Of a DNA stretch of 64,000 nucleotides, positions 26,166 through 34,341 are shown piece by piece. The notes under the pieces are model-generated. The model did no database searches and was not told where the DNA came from. It saw only the letters and a program-made list of their open reading frames with translations. The stretch covers positions 1 to 64,000 of the forward strand of contig JACNKX010000100.1 in assembly GCA_014381825.1 (NCBI GenBank), in the 5' to 3' direction. The stretch comes from Planctomycetota bacterium (GTDB taxonomy: Bacteria > Planctomycetota > Planctomycetia > Pirellulales > Pirellulaceae). The first letter of the stretch is position 1; the number at the start of each line of letters is the position of its first letter. The position numbers and the translations under genes are program-made.

Positions 26166-26465
26166 TCATTCTGTGTCGAAGACCGGAGTCGCTCCCGGCG
26201 GTGGAGTACCACCGCCTTTGCGGACATAGCTGCCCCGTTGCTTGGCATACTCTTCAGGCGTGGGAATGTCAGCGATCGTCTCGCCGTTGCTGACGCCTTC
26301 TTCGAATAGCTTCTCGAGAAAGGGGCGGCACCAACCGCAGCCCGTTCCCGCGCCAAAGCATTCGCTCAACTGGCCCGGACGCTTCGGTTTCTCGATTCGA
26401 ATGAAGTTTGTTACTTTGCGTCTGGTCACGTGGAAGCAGAGGCAGATTTCGTGATCGAGATCCAT
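26166..26465 (-). CDS. Bfd-like [2Fe-2S] ferredoxin domain protein
   Basis: A 99-residue protein. Cysteines 8, 10, 43 and 46 (ICLCFHV and GTGCGWCRPFLE) make the CxC...CxxC pattern of the BFD-like [2Fe-2S] domain, as in bacterioferritin-associated ferredoxin and NirB/NasB. A Pro/Gly-rich tail of about 30 residues extends beyond the usual ~65. Start 26465 is chosen because the iron-sulfur domain begins immediately and lies two bases after the stop of the M20 peptidase gene, implying translational coupling. The electron-transfer partner is unknown; no bacterioferritin is nearby. Confidence 0.85.
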   Translation of the reverse strand: MDLDHEICLCFHVTRRKVTNFIRIEKPKRPGQLSECFGAGTGCGWCRPFLEKLFEEGVSNGETIADIPTPEEYAKQRGSYVRKGGGTPPPGATPVFDTE

Positions 26466-26467
26466 GA

Positions 26468-27694
26468 TTAGGACTCCGTCGCGGTAGCGAGCCGCAAACC
26501 GATTCGACATGCTGCTTCGAATTCCTTGACGTTCAATAACTCGCTCACCATGTGCTGGTTCTTCTGGCCGCAACCAAGTGTGACCGCTGGAATGCCGTGC
26601 GCCGTCAGCCAATTTGCATCGACGCCTCCGTTGGCGATGGCGTGTTGCGGTTCCTGGTTGATCGAACGTACTGCCTGCGCGGCGATCTGTACGCTAGGCT
26701 CGGTAGTCTTCAAGAGGAACGATTCGTAATCGAGGCGGCCTGCGATCTTGACTTTGCCGCAAACGCCGTCGACGTTACGAACTTCCTTCGCCGCACGACG
26801 GAAGGCTTGTTCGAACTCGCGGACGATGCGTTTGCGAAACTTTGGGTCGTGGCTGCGAGCTTCGGCTTTCAACGCGACGTGATCGGTCACGACGTTCGTT
26901 GCTTCACCACCAAAGATATAGCCGACGTTGCTTGTCCCGTGCTTGCCACTTTTATGAATGTCACCGTGCCAACCGTTGCGCTGGAGATCCGCAATGGCCA
27001 GCGAAGCGATCGCGATTGCGCTGACTCCCGCTTCGGGAGCTCCTCCCGCGTGACTGGCGACTCCTTCGATCTCGATCAACATGCGATAGCCGCCGGTCGC
27101 TCCGATCGTTAGCTTGGTCGGAGAGCCCCCATCGAAGTTGAACGCGAGTTGCGGATTGGCGAGCAGACTCTTGGTTAGATGTCGCGAGCCGTTCAATCCT
27201 GTCTCTTCTTGAACGAACCAACAGAGAGTAAGTGGCGGATGCGGTAGCCCGCGAGTCAGAATCTCGATCGCCGCGCTGAGTAGCACTGCGCAACCCGCTC
27301 GATTATCAGCTCCGATCCCCGATCTGGGGTTTGCCGAACGAACCAAGTTACCTTTGCGAACCGGTTGCGAGCCGACACAGATTGGTACTGTGTCGAGGTG
27401 GGCCGACAAGAGTCGGCGTGGGCTACGTGCTGTTCCGGGAAGCCGCAGGGCGAGGTTGCCGAGTTGCCCCGGTACAGGCGTTCGTCGATGAGCCGTGTCG
27501 GTCTTGATGGCCGAAGCCGGCGCTCCGGCGTCTCGGAGGTGCTTGATGATACAGTCCGCGACTTCCTGCTCCTGGCCCGTCTTGCCGGGAATCGCCATTA
27601 GTTCCATGACAAGGTCAAATGCTCGCCCAAGGTGCGGTTCGAGCGACTCGTCAGTCGAAGTCTTTGGCTGTATGCTGGATTTACGTTTCGACAT
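26468..27694 (-). CDS. M20/M28-like metallopeptidase (tripeptidase T type)
   Basis: A ~408-residue cytoplasmic aminopeptidase-like protein. Metal ligands are visible: SAHLDTVP (His and catalytic Asp), GADNRAGCAV (bridging Asp), QEETGLNG (Glu-Glu pair), FNFDGG and a late HMVSELL histidine. A lid/dimerisation domain lies between, with GVASHAGGAPEAG carrying the conserved histidine. It resembles PepT-like M20 peptidases acting on small peptides. The reading extends to an ATG at 27748, but the extra 18 residues look non-native, so 27694 is preferred with moderate certainty. It is followed at once by the Bfd-like gene. Confidence 0.88.
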   Translation of the reverse strand: MSKRKSSIQPKTSTDESLEPHLGRAFDLVMELMAIPGKTGQEQEVADCIIKHLRDAGAPASAIKTDTAHRRTPVPGQLGNLALRLPGTARSPRRLLSAHLDTVPICVGSQPVRKGNLVRSANPRSGIGADNRAGCAVLLSAAIEILTRGLPHPPLTLCWFVQEETGLNGSRHLTKSLLANPQLAFNFDGGSPTKLTIGATGGYRMLIEIEGVASHAGGAPEAGVSAIAIASLAIADLQRNGWHGDIHKSGKHGTSNVGYIFGGEATNVVTDHVALKAEARSHDPKFRKRIVREFEQAFRRAAKEVRNVDGVCGKVKIAGRLDYESFLLKTTEPSVQIAAQAVRSINQEPQHAIANGGVDANWLTAHGIPAVTLGCGQKNQHMVSELLNVKEFEAACRIGLRLATATES

Positions 27695-27807
27695 TCGCTT
27701 AGGTCCGAGGCGTAGGTCGCGGGAAAGGCCGTCGTCTGTCCACCGCATCTTAGCGAAAGCAGCAGTAATCCGCGATGAGCTGTCTCATCACGATCTAGGG
27801 TCACGTC

Positions 27808-28269
27808 ATGCGTTTTTTCATCGCCGGTATCATGCAAGGTTCGCATCGCGACACCGTCATGCATGAACAAGATTACCGGTCGCACGTGAAATCATTGCTG
27901 GTGCGTCATTTTCCCGAGGCGGATGTATATGATCCTCTCGCGAACCATCAAGACTCGCTTGACTATGACGATGCGATGTCGCGGGAAGTCTTCTATCAAC
28001 ACAATCGCCTGTGTCGCGAAGTCGATGTCGTTGTTGCGTTTGTTCCCGAAGCTTCGATGGGAACTGCCATCGAAATGTGGGAAGCCCATGAGCATGGTTG
28101 CGGGATTGTCATTGCGATCAGCCCGCTGTCGCACAACTGGGCAGTGCGATTCTGTAGCCATGTCATCTTTCTTGATATCGAGGCATTCGAAGCGGAATTG
28201 ACATCCGGAGTCTTGGAAGAGGAGATCGAGCGGTTACTCGCCGAGAAACGGCAGGGCAGGGGATCATGA
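27808..28269 (+). CDS. Nucleoside 2-deoxyribosyltransferase-like fold protein
   Basis: A 153-residue protein. MRFFIAGIMQGS at the N-terminus, the long acidic helix and VVAFVPEASMGTAIEMWEAHEHG resemble the nucleoside 2-deoxyribosyltransferase/LOG-like Rossmann fold, where SMGTAIE forms the phosphate/ribose-binding turn with a catalytic-type glutamate. Members cleave or exchange N-glycosidic bonds in nucleos(t)ides, but the substrate here is unknown. Its stop overlaps the rlmN start by four bases (ATGA), so the two are co-translated. Confidence 0.7.
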   Translation: MRFFIAGIMQGSHRDTVMHEQDYRSHVKSLLVRHFPEADVYDPLANHQDSLDYDDAMSREVFYQHNRLCREVDVVVAFVPEASMGTAIEMWEAHEHGCGIVIAISPLSHNWAVRFCSHVIFLDIEAFEAELTSGVLEEEIERLLAEKRQGRGS

Positions 28270-29309
28270 GGCACGTGCTAGACCTGAACAACGAGTTGTC
28301 AGCTTGGTTGTCTGAACACGGGCACCCTGCATTTCGGGCGAAACAACTGCGTCAGTGGTTATTCGAGACACGCGCCGTCTCGTTTGACGACATGACGAAT
28401 TTGTCGAAGCAATTGCGAACGGAGCTGGCGGACGAGTTTCAAATCTGGACTTCGCAAATCGCGAAGCATTTGGAAGCCGGTGACGGGACAGAGAAGCTGC
28501 TGTTAGAGCTGGCCGACGGTGGAAAAATCGAGTGCGTTTTATTGCGAGATGAATCACGCCGCTCGATTTGTATTAGCTCGCAAGTTGGCTGTGCCATGGG
28601 TTGCGTGTTCTGTGCGAGCGGCTTGGACGGAGTCGACCGCAACCTGACAACTGGCGAATTGGTCGAGCAGATGTTGCGACTTGCCAGACTGTTGCCGGTA
28701 GAAGAACGGCTCAGTCACGTCGTCGTCATGGGAATGGGAGAACCGCTCGCCAACTTAGATCGCTTGCTTCCCGCGCTGGAAATTGCGAGCAGCCCGGCGG
28801 GACTTGGCATCAGTCCGCGACGGATCACGATTTCGACGGTCGGTTTGCCGCCAGCGATGCGGCGACTGACGAAAGAGTGTTCGCGTTATAATCTGGCGGT
28901 CTCACTTCACGCACCGAACGACGAACTCCGAAATCAACTGGTTCCCGTAAATCGCAACACGGGATTGAAAGACATTCTTTCCGAAGCCGATCGATACTTC
29001 GAGGCATCAGGGCGCAGGCTGACGTTCGAGTATGTGTTGCTGGGTGGGTTGAATGATCTGCCGGAGCACGCGCAGCAACTCGTCGCGCTGTTGCGTGGGC
29101 GACCGGCACTGCTGAATGTGATTCCTTACAATCCAGTCGCTGGCTTGTCTTACAAGACGCCTTCCGTGGCCGCGCAACGTCGATTCCGCGAGATCCTGGA
29201 CAAGGCGGGTCTAAACGTTCAGTTTCGCGTACGCAAGGGTGACGAGATTAACGCTGCCTGTGGTCAATTACGGCGATCGACGCCAAATGTTGTCTCAATC
29301 AAGGCGTAG
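28266..29309 (+). CDS. rlmN: Dual-specificity 23S rRNA/tRNA adenine-C2 methyltransferase
   Basis: A 347-residue radical-SAM enzyme that methylates C2 of A2503 in 23S rRNA and of A37 in some tRNAs. The [4Fe-4S] cluster cysteines are 109, 113 and 116 (GCAMGCVFC); Cys102 seven residues earlier and the cysteine of INAACGQL near the C-terminus are the two mechanistic cysteines of the RlmN/Cfr family. GMGEPLAN and SLHAPNDELRNQLVPVN are also diagnostic. RlmN rather than Cfr is favoured by length and context. Co-directional with the preceding gene, with ATGA overlap. Confidence 0.95.
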   Translation: MRHVLDLNNELSAWLSEHGHPAFRAKQLRQWLFETRAVSFDDMTNLSKQLRTELADEFQIWTSQIAKHLEAGDGTEKLLLELADGGKIECVLLRDESRRSICISSQVGCAMGCVFCASGLDGVDRNLTTGELVEQMLRLARLLPVEERLSHVVVMGMGEPLANLDRLLPALEIASSPAGLGISPRRITISTVGLPPAMRRLTKECSRYNLAVSLHAPNDELRNQLVPVNRNTGLKDILSEADRYFEASGRRLTFEYVLLGGLNDLPEHAQQLVALLRGRPALLNVIPYNPVAGLSYKTPSVAAQRRFREILDKAGLNVQFRVRKGDEINAACGQLRRSTPNVVSIKA

Positions 29310-29433
29310 TAATAGCTCAGAGACCTTGGTCCCGAAACGCCGCATTCGAGGCAAAGGAACTTTTTTGCGTATGCGGGGTTTCGTACATTGAAGCGAAACA
29401 GCAAGCAATTCTAAATGGGAGCTTCAATACTTC

Positions 29434-30081
29434 GTGTCGGTTAGCGAGTCATCGATCCACAAGTACGAGTTGCTCGACCCGGACGTGCGACTGATGCTGC
29501 AAGTGCGCGATGACGACGCTGCTGCGTTTGAAGAGCTCGTGATGCGTTACCAGAATCGTGTCGTGGGGATTCTGACGCATCTGACTCGCAAGCGCGAACA
29601 GGCCGAAGATCTCGCCCAAGAAGTCTTTTTGCGAGTCTATCGCGCGCGGAAGCGATACACACCGAACGCCAAGTTCTCGACGTGGCTGTTCACGATCGCG
29701 AACAATGTCGCCCTGAATGCAAAGCGGTCGTTGGCTCGTCGTCGGGAAGTCAATCTTGGAGTAGATGCTCGCGGTGATGACGGGCCTCCGGCGTTAGATC
29801 AGATGGCGTTAGAAGCCAGTGGCTTGATGCCGGCTCGGCAATTGGACAAAGCCGAGCGGGCCGAGATGGTTCGGCTAGCGATCGAAGCGTTGTCCGAGCG
29901 ACAGCGGGTCGCGTTACTGCTGTCGAAGTTCGAGAACATGAGTTATGTCGAGATCGCGGAAACGATGGAGATGACCGTGCCGGCGACCAAGTCCCTGTTG
30001 TCCCGCGCTCGAGAGAACCTACGCGCGATCCTCGAACCTTATATGCAAGATGGCCAGAGCCCGACGGAGGCCGCTGACTGA
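29434..30081 (+). CDS. ECF-type RNA polymerase sigma factor
   Basis: A 215-residue sigma-70 family factor without region 3. Region 2 reads DDAAAFEELVMRYQNRV...AEDLAQEVFLRVYRAR (about 30-80), then KFSTWLFTIANNVALNAKR; region 4 is LSERQRVALLLSKFENMSYVEIAETMEMTVPATKSLLSRAR (about 150-195). The start is GTG at 29434. It overlaps the next gene by one base (TGATG), which encodes a membrane anti-sigma-like protein, so its release probably depends on an envelope signal. Target genes are not evident. Confidence 0.92.
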   Translation: MSVSESSIHKYELLDPDVRLMLQVRDDDAAAFEELVMRYQNRVVGILTHLTRKREQAEDLAQEVFLRVYRARKRYTPNAKFSTWLFTIANNVALNAKRSLARRREVNLGVDARGDDGPPALDQMALEASGLMPARQLDKAERAEMVRLAIEALSERQRVALLLSKFENMSYVEIAETMEMTVPATKSLLSRARENLRAILEPYMQDGQSPTEAAD

Positions 30082-30584
30082 TGAGCGAGCCCAACGATCA
30101 ACACGAAACGACCTTCGACGAAGAAATCATCGCTTACTTAGACGGCGAGTTGGACGTTGAAGCTGTGAGACGCTTTGAAGCGCGTTTGGCCGATGATGCT
30201 GAGTTGTGCCAGCAGGTGAAGCAGCATCAACGCACCTGGGACTTGCTTGATGAATTGCCTCAAGCCGACGTTGGCGAAGGTTTCACTCAAACCACGGTCG
30301 AGATGGTCGCGATTTCGATCGGCGAGCAAGTCGAGAAGGCGAGTGATCGCGATTCGCGTCATGCGAAATTCAATTGGTTGCTCGGCGGCAGCGTCGCGTT
30401 GGTCGCTTCACTCGCGGGATATGCTCTGGTCGCCTCGATCGTTTCCGCACCGAATCGCCAGTTGGTAGAAGATCTTCGCGTCATCGAGAACTTGGATGAG
30501 TATCGAGTGGTGGAGGATATCGAGTTTCTGCGAGCCTTGGAACGTGAAGGCCTGTTTGCCTCGGAGGTGAACGATGGACTGTAA
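30081..30584 (+). CDS. Membrane anti-sigma factor lacking the zinc motif
   Basis: A 167-residue, single-pass protein. The N-terminal ~60 residues (IIAYLDGELDVEAVRRFEARLADDAELC) match the anti-sigma helix bundle, but the HxxxCxxC zinc motif of zf-HC2/ZAS domains is missing; only one cysteine remains. A membrane helix spans about residues 99-121, leaving ~45 residues outside with many acidic groups. It should hold the upstream sigma factor at the membrane. The next gene starts inside its last codons (overlap of 11 bases). The assignment rests on position and pattern. Confidence 0.82.
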   Translation: MSEPNDQHETTFDEEIIAYLDGELDVEAVRRFEARLADDAELCQQVKQHQRTWDLLDELPQADVGEGFTQTTVEMVAISIGEQVEKASDRDSRHAKFNWLLGGSVALVASLAGYALVASIVSAPNRQLVEDLRVIENLDEYRVVEDIEFLRALEREGLFASEVNDGL

Positions 30585-31521
30585 GTGTCAGTCAGTTCGA
30601 TGCGTTGTCATGGCCGTTGCCCTCTGTATTCCGGACGTCGCTTTCGCTGACGATGTCGCCTTCGAGCAGCATCGCGAGCGGCTAAGCAACATGACAGCGA
30701 CCGAAAAGGAAGCGTTGCGCCAACAGCAGGAACGTTTCGCGCGACTTGCACCCGGCGAACAGAACAAGCTGCGGCAACTAGATACGGCGATCGTCGCAGA
30801 CCCGCAAGGCGATCGGTTGCGGCAGGTCATGCGAGGCTATAGCGAATGGCTTCGCGCTCTTCCCTCAAGTCAACGAATCGAGCTGTTATCTTTGCCAGCC
30901 GCGGAGCGAGTAGAGCGAATTAAAGCTTTGCTCAGCGAGCAAGAGAAACAACGCTTTCAGGATTTGTTCGGTTCCAAATTGCAACCGAGTGACCAGAAAG
31001 TGTTGCTTGACTGGGTTCATGGATTAATCATGCGAGATGAATCGCGGATCATGCGGCAATTGACACCGATGGAACGCCAGCGATTGCTTCGAGTCGAGGA
31101 CTCGATGCAGCGACGGGTGATGATGGCGATGACGTTTCGCTGGAAGTCGGGCGGGATCAGGCTGTTTGAATTGCTCCAGCCGACCGATGCCGACGTGAAG
31201 CAGCTTGCTACAAAGTTATCGCCGTTGGCTCGCGATACGCTGGACGCTGGCCGCGACGACAACGAACGCGAACAACTGATTCAGATGTGGGCCCGTGCCG
31301 TGATCGACAGCCGAGTTCGTCCGCAAGTTGCGAAAGACGAGATACAACGTTTCTTTGAACAGAAAGTTACAGACGAGCAGCGAGCGTACCTCGAAAGCTT
31401 GCCGCGCGAACGAATGCGGATCGAACTTCAGCGGTTGTACTACCAGTACCGCTTCAACGGCTCAGGCAGACGAGGGCCACGTAGAGACGCAGGAAAACGA
31501 CCCAACCCGAACGACCAATGA
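30574..31521 (+). CDS. Exported helical protein linked to the sigma/anti-sigma pair (DUF3106-like)
   Basis: A 315-residue protein with a signal peptide (VVMAVALCIPDVAFA, cleavage before DDVAF). The mature part repeats short helical units such as LSNMTATEKEALRQQQERFARLAPGEQNKLRQL and LSLPAAERVERIKALLSEQEKQRFQ, resembling DUF3106 and CpxP/Spy-like periplasmic helical proteins. The C-terminus is basic (RRGPRRDAGKR). Because it overlaps the anti-sigma gene it is probably the periplasmic arm of this signalling unit; this is inference from position. Confidence 0.75.
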   Translation: MDCKCQSVRCVVMAVALCIPDVAFADDVAFEQHRERLSNMTATEKEALRQQQERFARLAPGEQNKLRQLDTAIVADPQGDRLRQVMRGYSEWLRALPSSQRIELLSLPAAERVERIKALLSEQEKQRFQDLFGSKLQPSDQKVLLDWVHGLIMRDESRIMRQLTPMERQRLLRVEDSMQRRVMMAMTFRWKSGGIRLFELLQPTDADVKQLATKLSPLARDTLDAGRDDNEREQLIQMWARAVIDSRVRPQVAKDEIQRFFEQKVTDEQRAYLESLPRERMRIELQRLYYQYRFNGSGRRGPRRDAGKRPNPNDQ

Positions 31522-31547
31522 CCTAGAAGATGTTGGTCATTATCCGA

Positions 31548-32279
31548 CTACGTAAACTCTTGGTGCGTCGGTTTGATCACGATGTCCGAAACATGTGCTC
31601 GCGGTGGCAGTGCAGCGATTGCGACGATCACGTTACCGAAGTCTTCCGGCTGCAGGATCGCTGCCTTGTGATCGTCGCTGACGGGATTCGGGCGATTGTC
31701 CAGGATTGGTGTATTGACTTCACCAGGATAGACCGACGTGACACGAATCCCTTCCGGGCCAAGTTCGTTCGCGACCGCCGTGCTGAGCGCGGCCATAGCG
31801 AACTTGGATGCGGCATATGCGACTCCACCCAATGCCGAGGCGCGAAGACCAGCGATTGAGGACACGTTGATGATTAAGCCATCTCGCCGCTCACGCATCT
31901 GCGGCAGGACCGCGTGCATGCAATTGTAGGCACCGGTTGAGTTGATTCGCATGACTTGGTCCCATTGGTCGGGCGTCATGTCCGTCATTTTACGTGTTTT
32001 GATATTGATGCCAGCTGAATTGACGAGAACGTCAACGCGTCCTAGTTCGTCCGTCGCCCAAGCCACGAGATCGTTAACACTCGCGCGTTCACCAGCGTCA
32101 GCAGGGTGGAAGAGCAGCGGAGTCTTTGTATTTGCACTCGCTGATGCCTCCCGCAGCGTCTCTTCCCTGCGACCGCTGATTGCGACCCGGCAACCTGCAT
32201 TTGCCAACGCCTTCGCGATTCCGTAACCGATGCCCGTGCCGCCGCCGACGACTAATGCTGTTTTGCCTTCGAGATTCAT
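31548..32279 (-). CDS. Short-chain dehydrogenase/reductase
   Basis: A 243-residue classical SDR. GGGTGIGYGIA (dinucleotide binding, from residue 11), NSAGIN, the catalytic serine in INVSSIAG and YAASK (Tyr-x3-Lys) are present, then a PGEVNTP stretch. It should use NAD(P)H to interconvert a hydroxyl and a carbonyl group; the substrate is unknown, though the sequence is close to 3-oxoacyl reductase-like members. GAAAGG upstream of the ATG at 32279 supports this start over 32348. Divergent from the RDD gene by about 155 bases. Confidence 0.9.
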   Translation of the reverse strand: MNLEGKTALVVGGGTGIGYGIAKALANAGCRVAISGRREETLREASASANTKTPLLFHPADAGERASVNDLVAWATDELGRVDVLVNSAGINIKTRKMTDMTPDQWDQVMRINSTGAYNCMHAVLPQMRERRDGLIINVSSIAGLRASALGGVAYAASKFAMAALSTAVANELGPEGIRVTSVYPGEVNTPILDNRPNPVSDDHKAAILQPEDFGNVIVAIAALPPRAHVSDIVIKPTHQEFT

Positions 32280-32434
32280 TTTCGTGTGCCTTTCGTTGCA
32301 GCTACGCCAAAGTCGTCTCATTTGTACGAATCCGCGACACAAGAGCAAGTAGGCGCGTGGTTGCGGAGCGAAGCGCCTTGGCGAATAATCTAGTCTCTTG
32401 CATTACTCTTCCAACTGTGGCTCCGGGGGCCTGG

Positions 32435-33325
32435 ATGGCAACCAAGTCTGCCCAAATTGATTCGACGGTCGAGATCGTCACTCCTGAGAACATCGCGTTC
32501 CACTACCAAGTGGCGGGCCCGTTCAGGCGTTTTCCAGCCTACTTGTTGGACCTGCTGATTCGCTCGGGACTGATCACACTCGTGGTGATCGTTCTAGGAT
32601 TTGCCGGTGCCTTGACAGGCATGGGAGGCATTATGACGGCCGGGATCTTAATGCTGTTGTTTGTTACCGAGTGGTTTTACGGCGGTGTGTTCGAAACTTG
32701 GATGAACGGTCAAACGCCAGGGAAGTGGATTCTCGGCATTCGAGTACTCAGCACGGACGGCCAGCCGATCAATGGCTTGCAAGCGACGCTGCGGAACATT
32801 CTCCGAGCGGTTGATATGTTTCCACCGATATTAGGAATGTGCTCGATCGGCTTGCTATCCATGACGCTCACTCGGCGATATCAGCGACTCGGAGATATCG
32901 TTTGCGGAACGATCGTCGTTGTCGAGGAGCGCAAATGGCTGACGGGCGTAGCCAAGATGGATGACGCTCGGGTTGCACAACTTGCGAGCTATATCCCGGC
33001 GGACTATCGAGTCAGCCGTACGCTGGCCAAGACGCTGGCAGCCTATGTCGACCGACGGCGATTTTTCTCGATTCCGCGTCGGCGTGAAGTGGCGCGGCAT
33101 CTCGCCGAGCCGCTGCTCGCACAGTTTGGTTTTCCATTGGACACAAGTTATGACTTGCTGTTGTGCGCGCTGTACTATCGCACGTTTGTGGCGGATCGTG
33201 GCAACGAAGAACGCGGCGCGAGTGCCATCGGGACGTCTCCCTTTAGCCCGTCTGCACCTGTGAACGCGCCCGCCGAGACGCCGGCGAATCCTTTCGACAT
33301 CATTCCGACTCAGACCGGAAACTAA
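32435..33325 (+). CDS. RDD family membrane protein
   Basis: A 296-residue protein. The RDD domain at about residues 28-165 has an opening membrane helix after FRRFPAYLLDLLIRSG (a Pro/Asp variant of the Arg-Asp-Asp motif), TPGKWILGIRVLSTDGQPI and a third helix; the C-terminal half is soluble with positively charged helices. First gene of a seven-gene plus-strand operon with SpoIIM, DUF4129, DUF4350, MoxR and DUF58 proteins, a set that commonly co-occurs. Role unknown, perhaps small-molecule or ion transport. An in-frame start far upstream at 32180 is rejected since it overlaps the divergent SDR gene. Confidence 0.87.
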   Translation: MATKSAQIDSTVEIVTPENIAFHYQVAGPFRRFPAYLLDLLIRSGLITLVVIVLGFAGALTGMGGIMTAGILMLLFVTEWFYGGVFETWMNGQTPGKWILGIRVLSTDGQPINGLQATLRNILRAVDMFPPILGMCSIGLLSMTLTRRYQRLGDIVCGTIVVVEERKWLTGVAKMDDARVAQLASYIPADYRVSRTLAKTLAAYVDRRRFFSIPRRREVARHLAEPLLAQFGFPLDTSYDLLLCALYYRTFVADRGNEERGASAIGTSPFSPSAPVNAPAETPANPFDIIPTQTGN

Positions 33326-33328
33326 TTC

Positions 33329-34309
33329 ATGAAAGTTGCCGATCTACTCGAACAACGCCGCAAGAACTGGCAAGAGCTAGAACAGCTTTGCGAGCGAGCA
33401 CAGACGCGCCGCAAGAAGAACTTGCCGCCGGCGATGCTGTCGCATTTTGCTTCGCTTTACCGTGCTGCATGCGCGGATCTAGCGTTGGCGGATTCCTATC
33501 AATTGCCACCAAATACCGTTGCATACCTTCACCGCTTGGTGGGGCGAGCACATAACCAGCTGTACCGCAGCCGCAACTTTAACTATCAAGCGTGGGGCCA
33601 GATGCTGTTGGTTGATGTGCCTCGACGGATCTTCAACGACCGATGCGTGCAAACGTCCTTTGTCGTGTTCTGGGGAATCTTCATTCTCTCTGCGTTTATT
33701 GCCTACTCAAAAGACACGTGGCCAAGTTATGCCGAAGACATGCTCGGCGACAGCATGATTGAACAGTTAGAGACGAGCTTCGCCGACCCGATCAATGGAC
33801 GGAACCCGCAAGCGAATTTCCTGATGGCTGGGTTCTACATTCGGCACAATACGGGTATCGGACTGAAGTCTTTTGCCGGTGGTATCCTGATCATTCCGGG
33901 ATTGTTCGTAACCGTGTTCAATGCAGCGTTTCTTGGTGCCTCGTTCGGATATATGGCGAGGCCCGATATTCCTGAAGGTCAAAACTTCTTCCACTTTGTA
34001 ACGGCCCACGGTCCGTTCGAGTTGACGGCGATCGTACTGTCCGCCGGGGCAGGACTTCGGATCGGTGTTTCGTGGATTTCCACGGGCGGTCTGACGCGTG
34101 AGTCTTCGTTGCGCAAAACTGCTGCAGACGCTATGCCGATCATGGGAGCCGCGATCGGCCTGTTCTTCCTGGCCGCGCTGATCGAAGGCTTCTTATCGCC
34201 ATCGAGCGCTCCGTACTGGATCAAGTCGATCGTCGCGATGCTTTCAAGCGGGCTGCTGATGTTTTACTTCGTCGTCCTCGGCTTCCCACGCCGTGGCGAT
34301 GTCTTCTGA
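33329..34309 (+). CDS. Stage II sporulation protein M (SpoIIM)-like membrane protein
   Basis: A 326-residue protein. Residues 1-90 are a soluble helical domain (LEQRRKNWQELEQLCERA, LADSYQLPPNTVAYLHRLVGRAHN) and the rest contains about five membrane helices with FNAAFLGASFGYM and GPFELTAIVLSAGAGLRIG, a HGP-x-E motif typical of SpoIIM/UPF0052-like membrane proteins. In sporulating Firmicutes SpoIIM drives septal peptidoglycan remodelling; in planctomycetes it is nearly always beside MoxR/RDD genes, with unknown function. It starts three bases after the RDD stop. Confidence 0.88.
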   Translation: MKVADLLEQRRKNWQELEQLCERAQTRRKKNLPPAMLSHFASLYRAACADLALADSYQLPPNTVAYLHRLVGRAHNQLYRSRNFNYQAWGQMLLVDVPRRIFNDRCVQTSFVVFWGIFILSAFIAYSKDTWPSYAEDMLGDSMIEQLETSFADPINGRNPQANFLMAGFYIRHNTGIGLKSFAGGILIIPGLFVTVFNAAFLGASFGYMARPDIPEGQNFFHFVTAHGPFELTAIVLSAGAGLRIGVSWISTGGLTRESSLRKTAADAMPIMGAAIGLFFLAALIEGFLSPSSAPYWIKSIVAMLSSGLLMFYFVVLGFPRRGDVF

Positions 34310-34341
34310 CCTAAGACTACTGACCTCTTCCCCCTCCGAAC

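Noticed and set aside
29356-29386. Possible ECF promoter (GGAACTT ... TCGTAC) ahead of the sigma factor gene
   Set aside because: The spacing between GGAAC and CGTAC is about 21 bases, longer than the usual 16-17; it may be a chance match.
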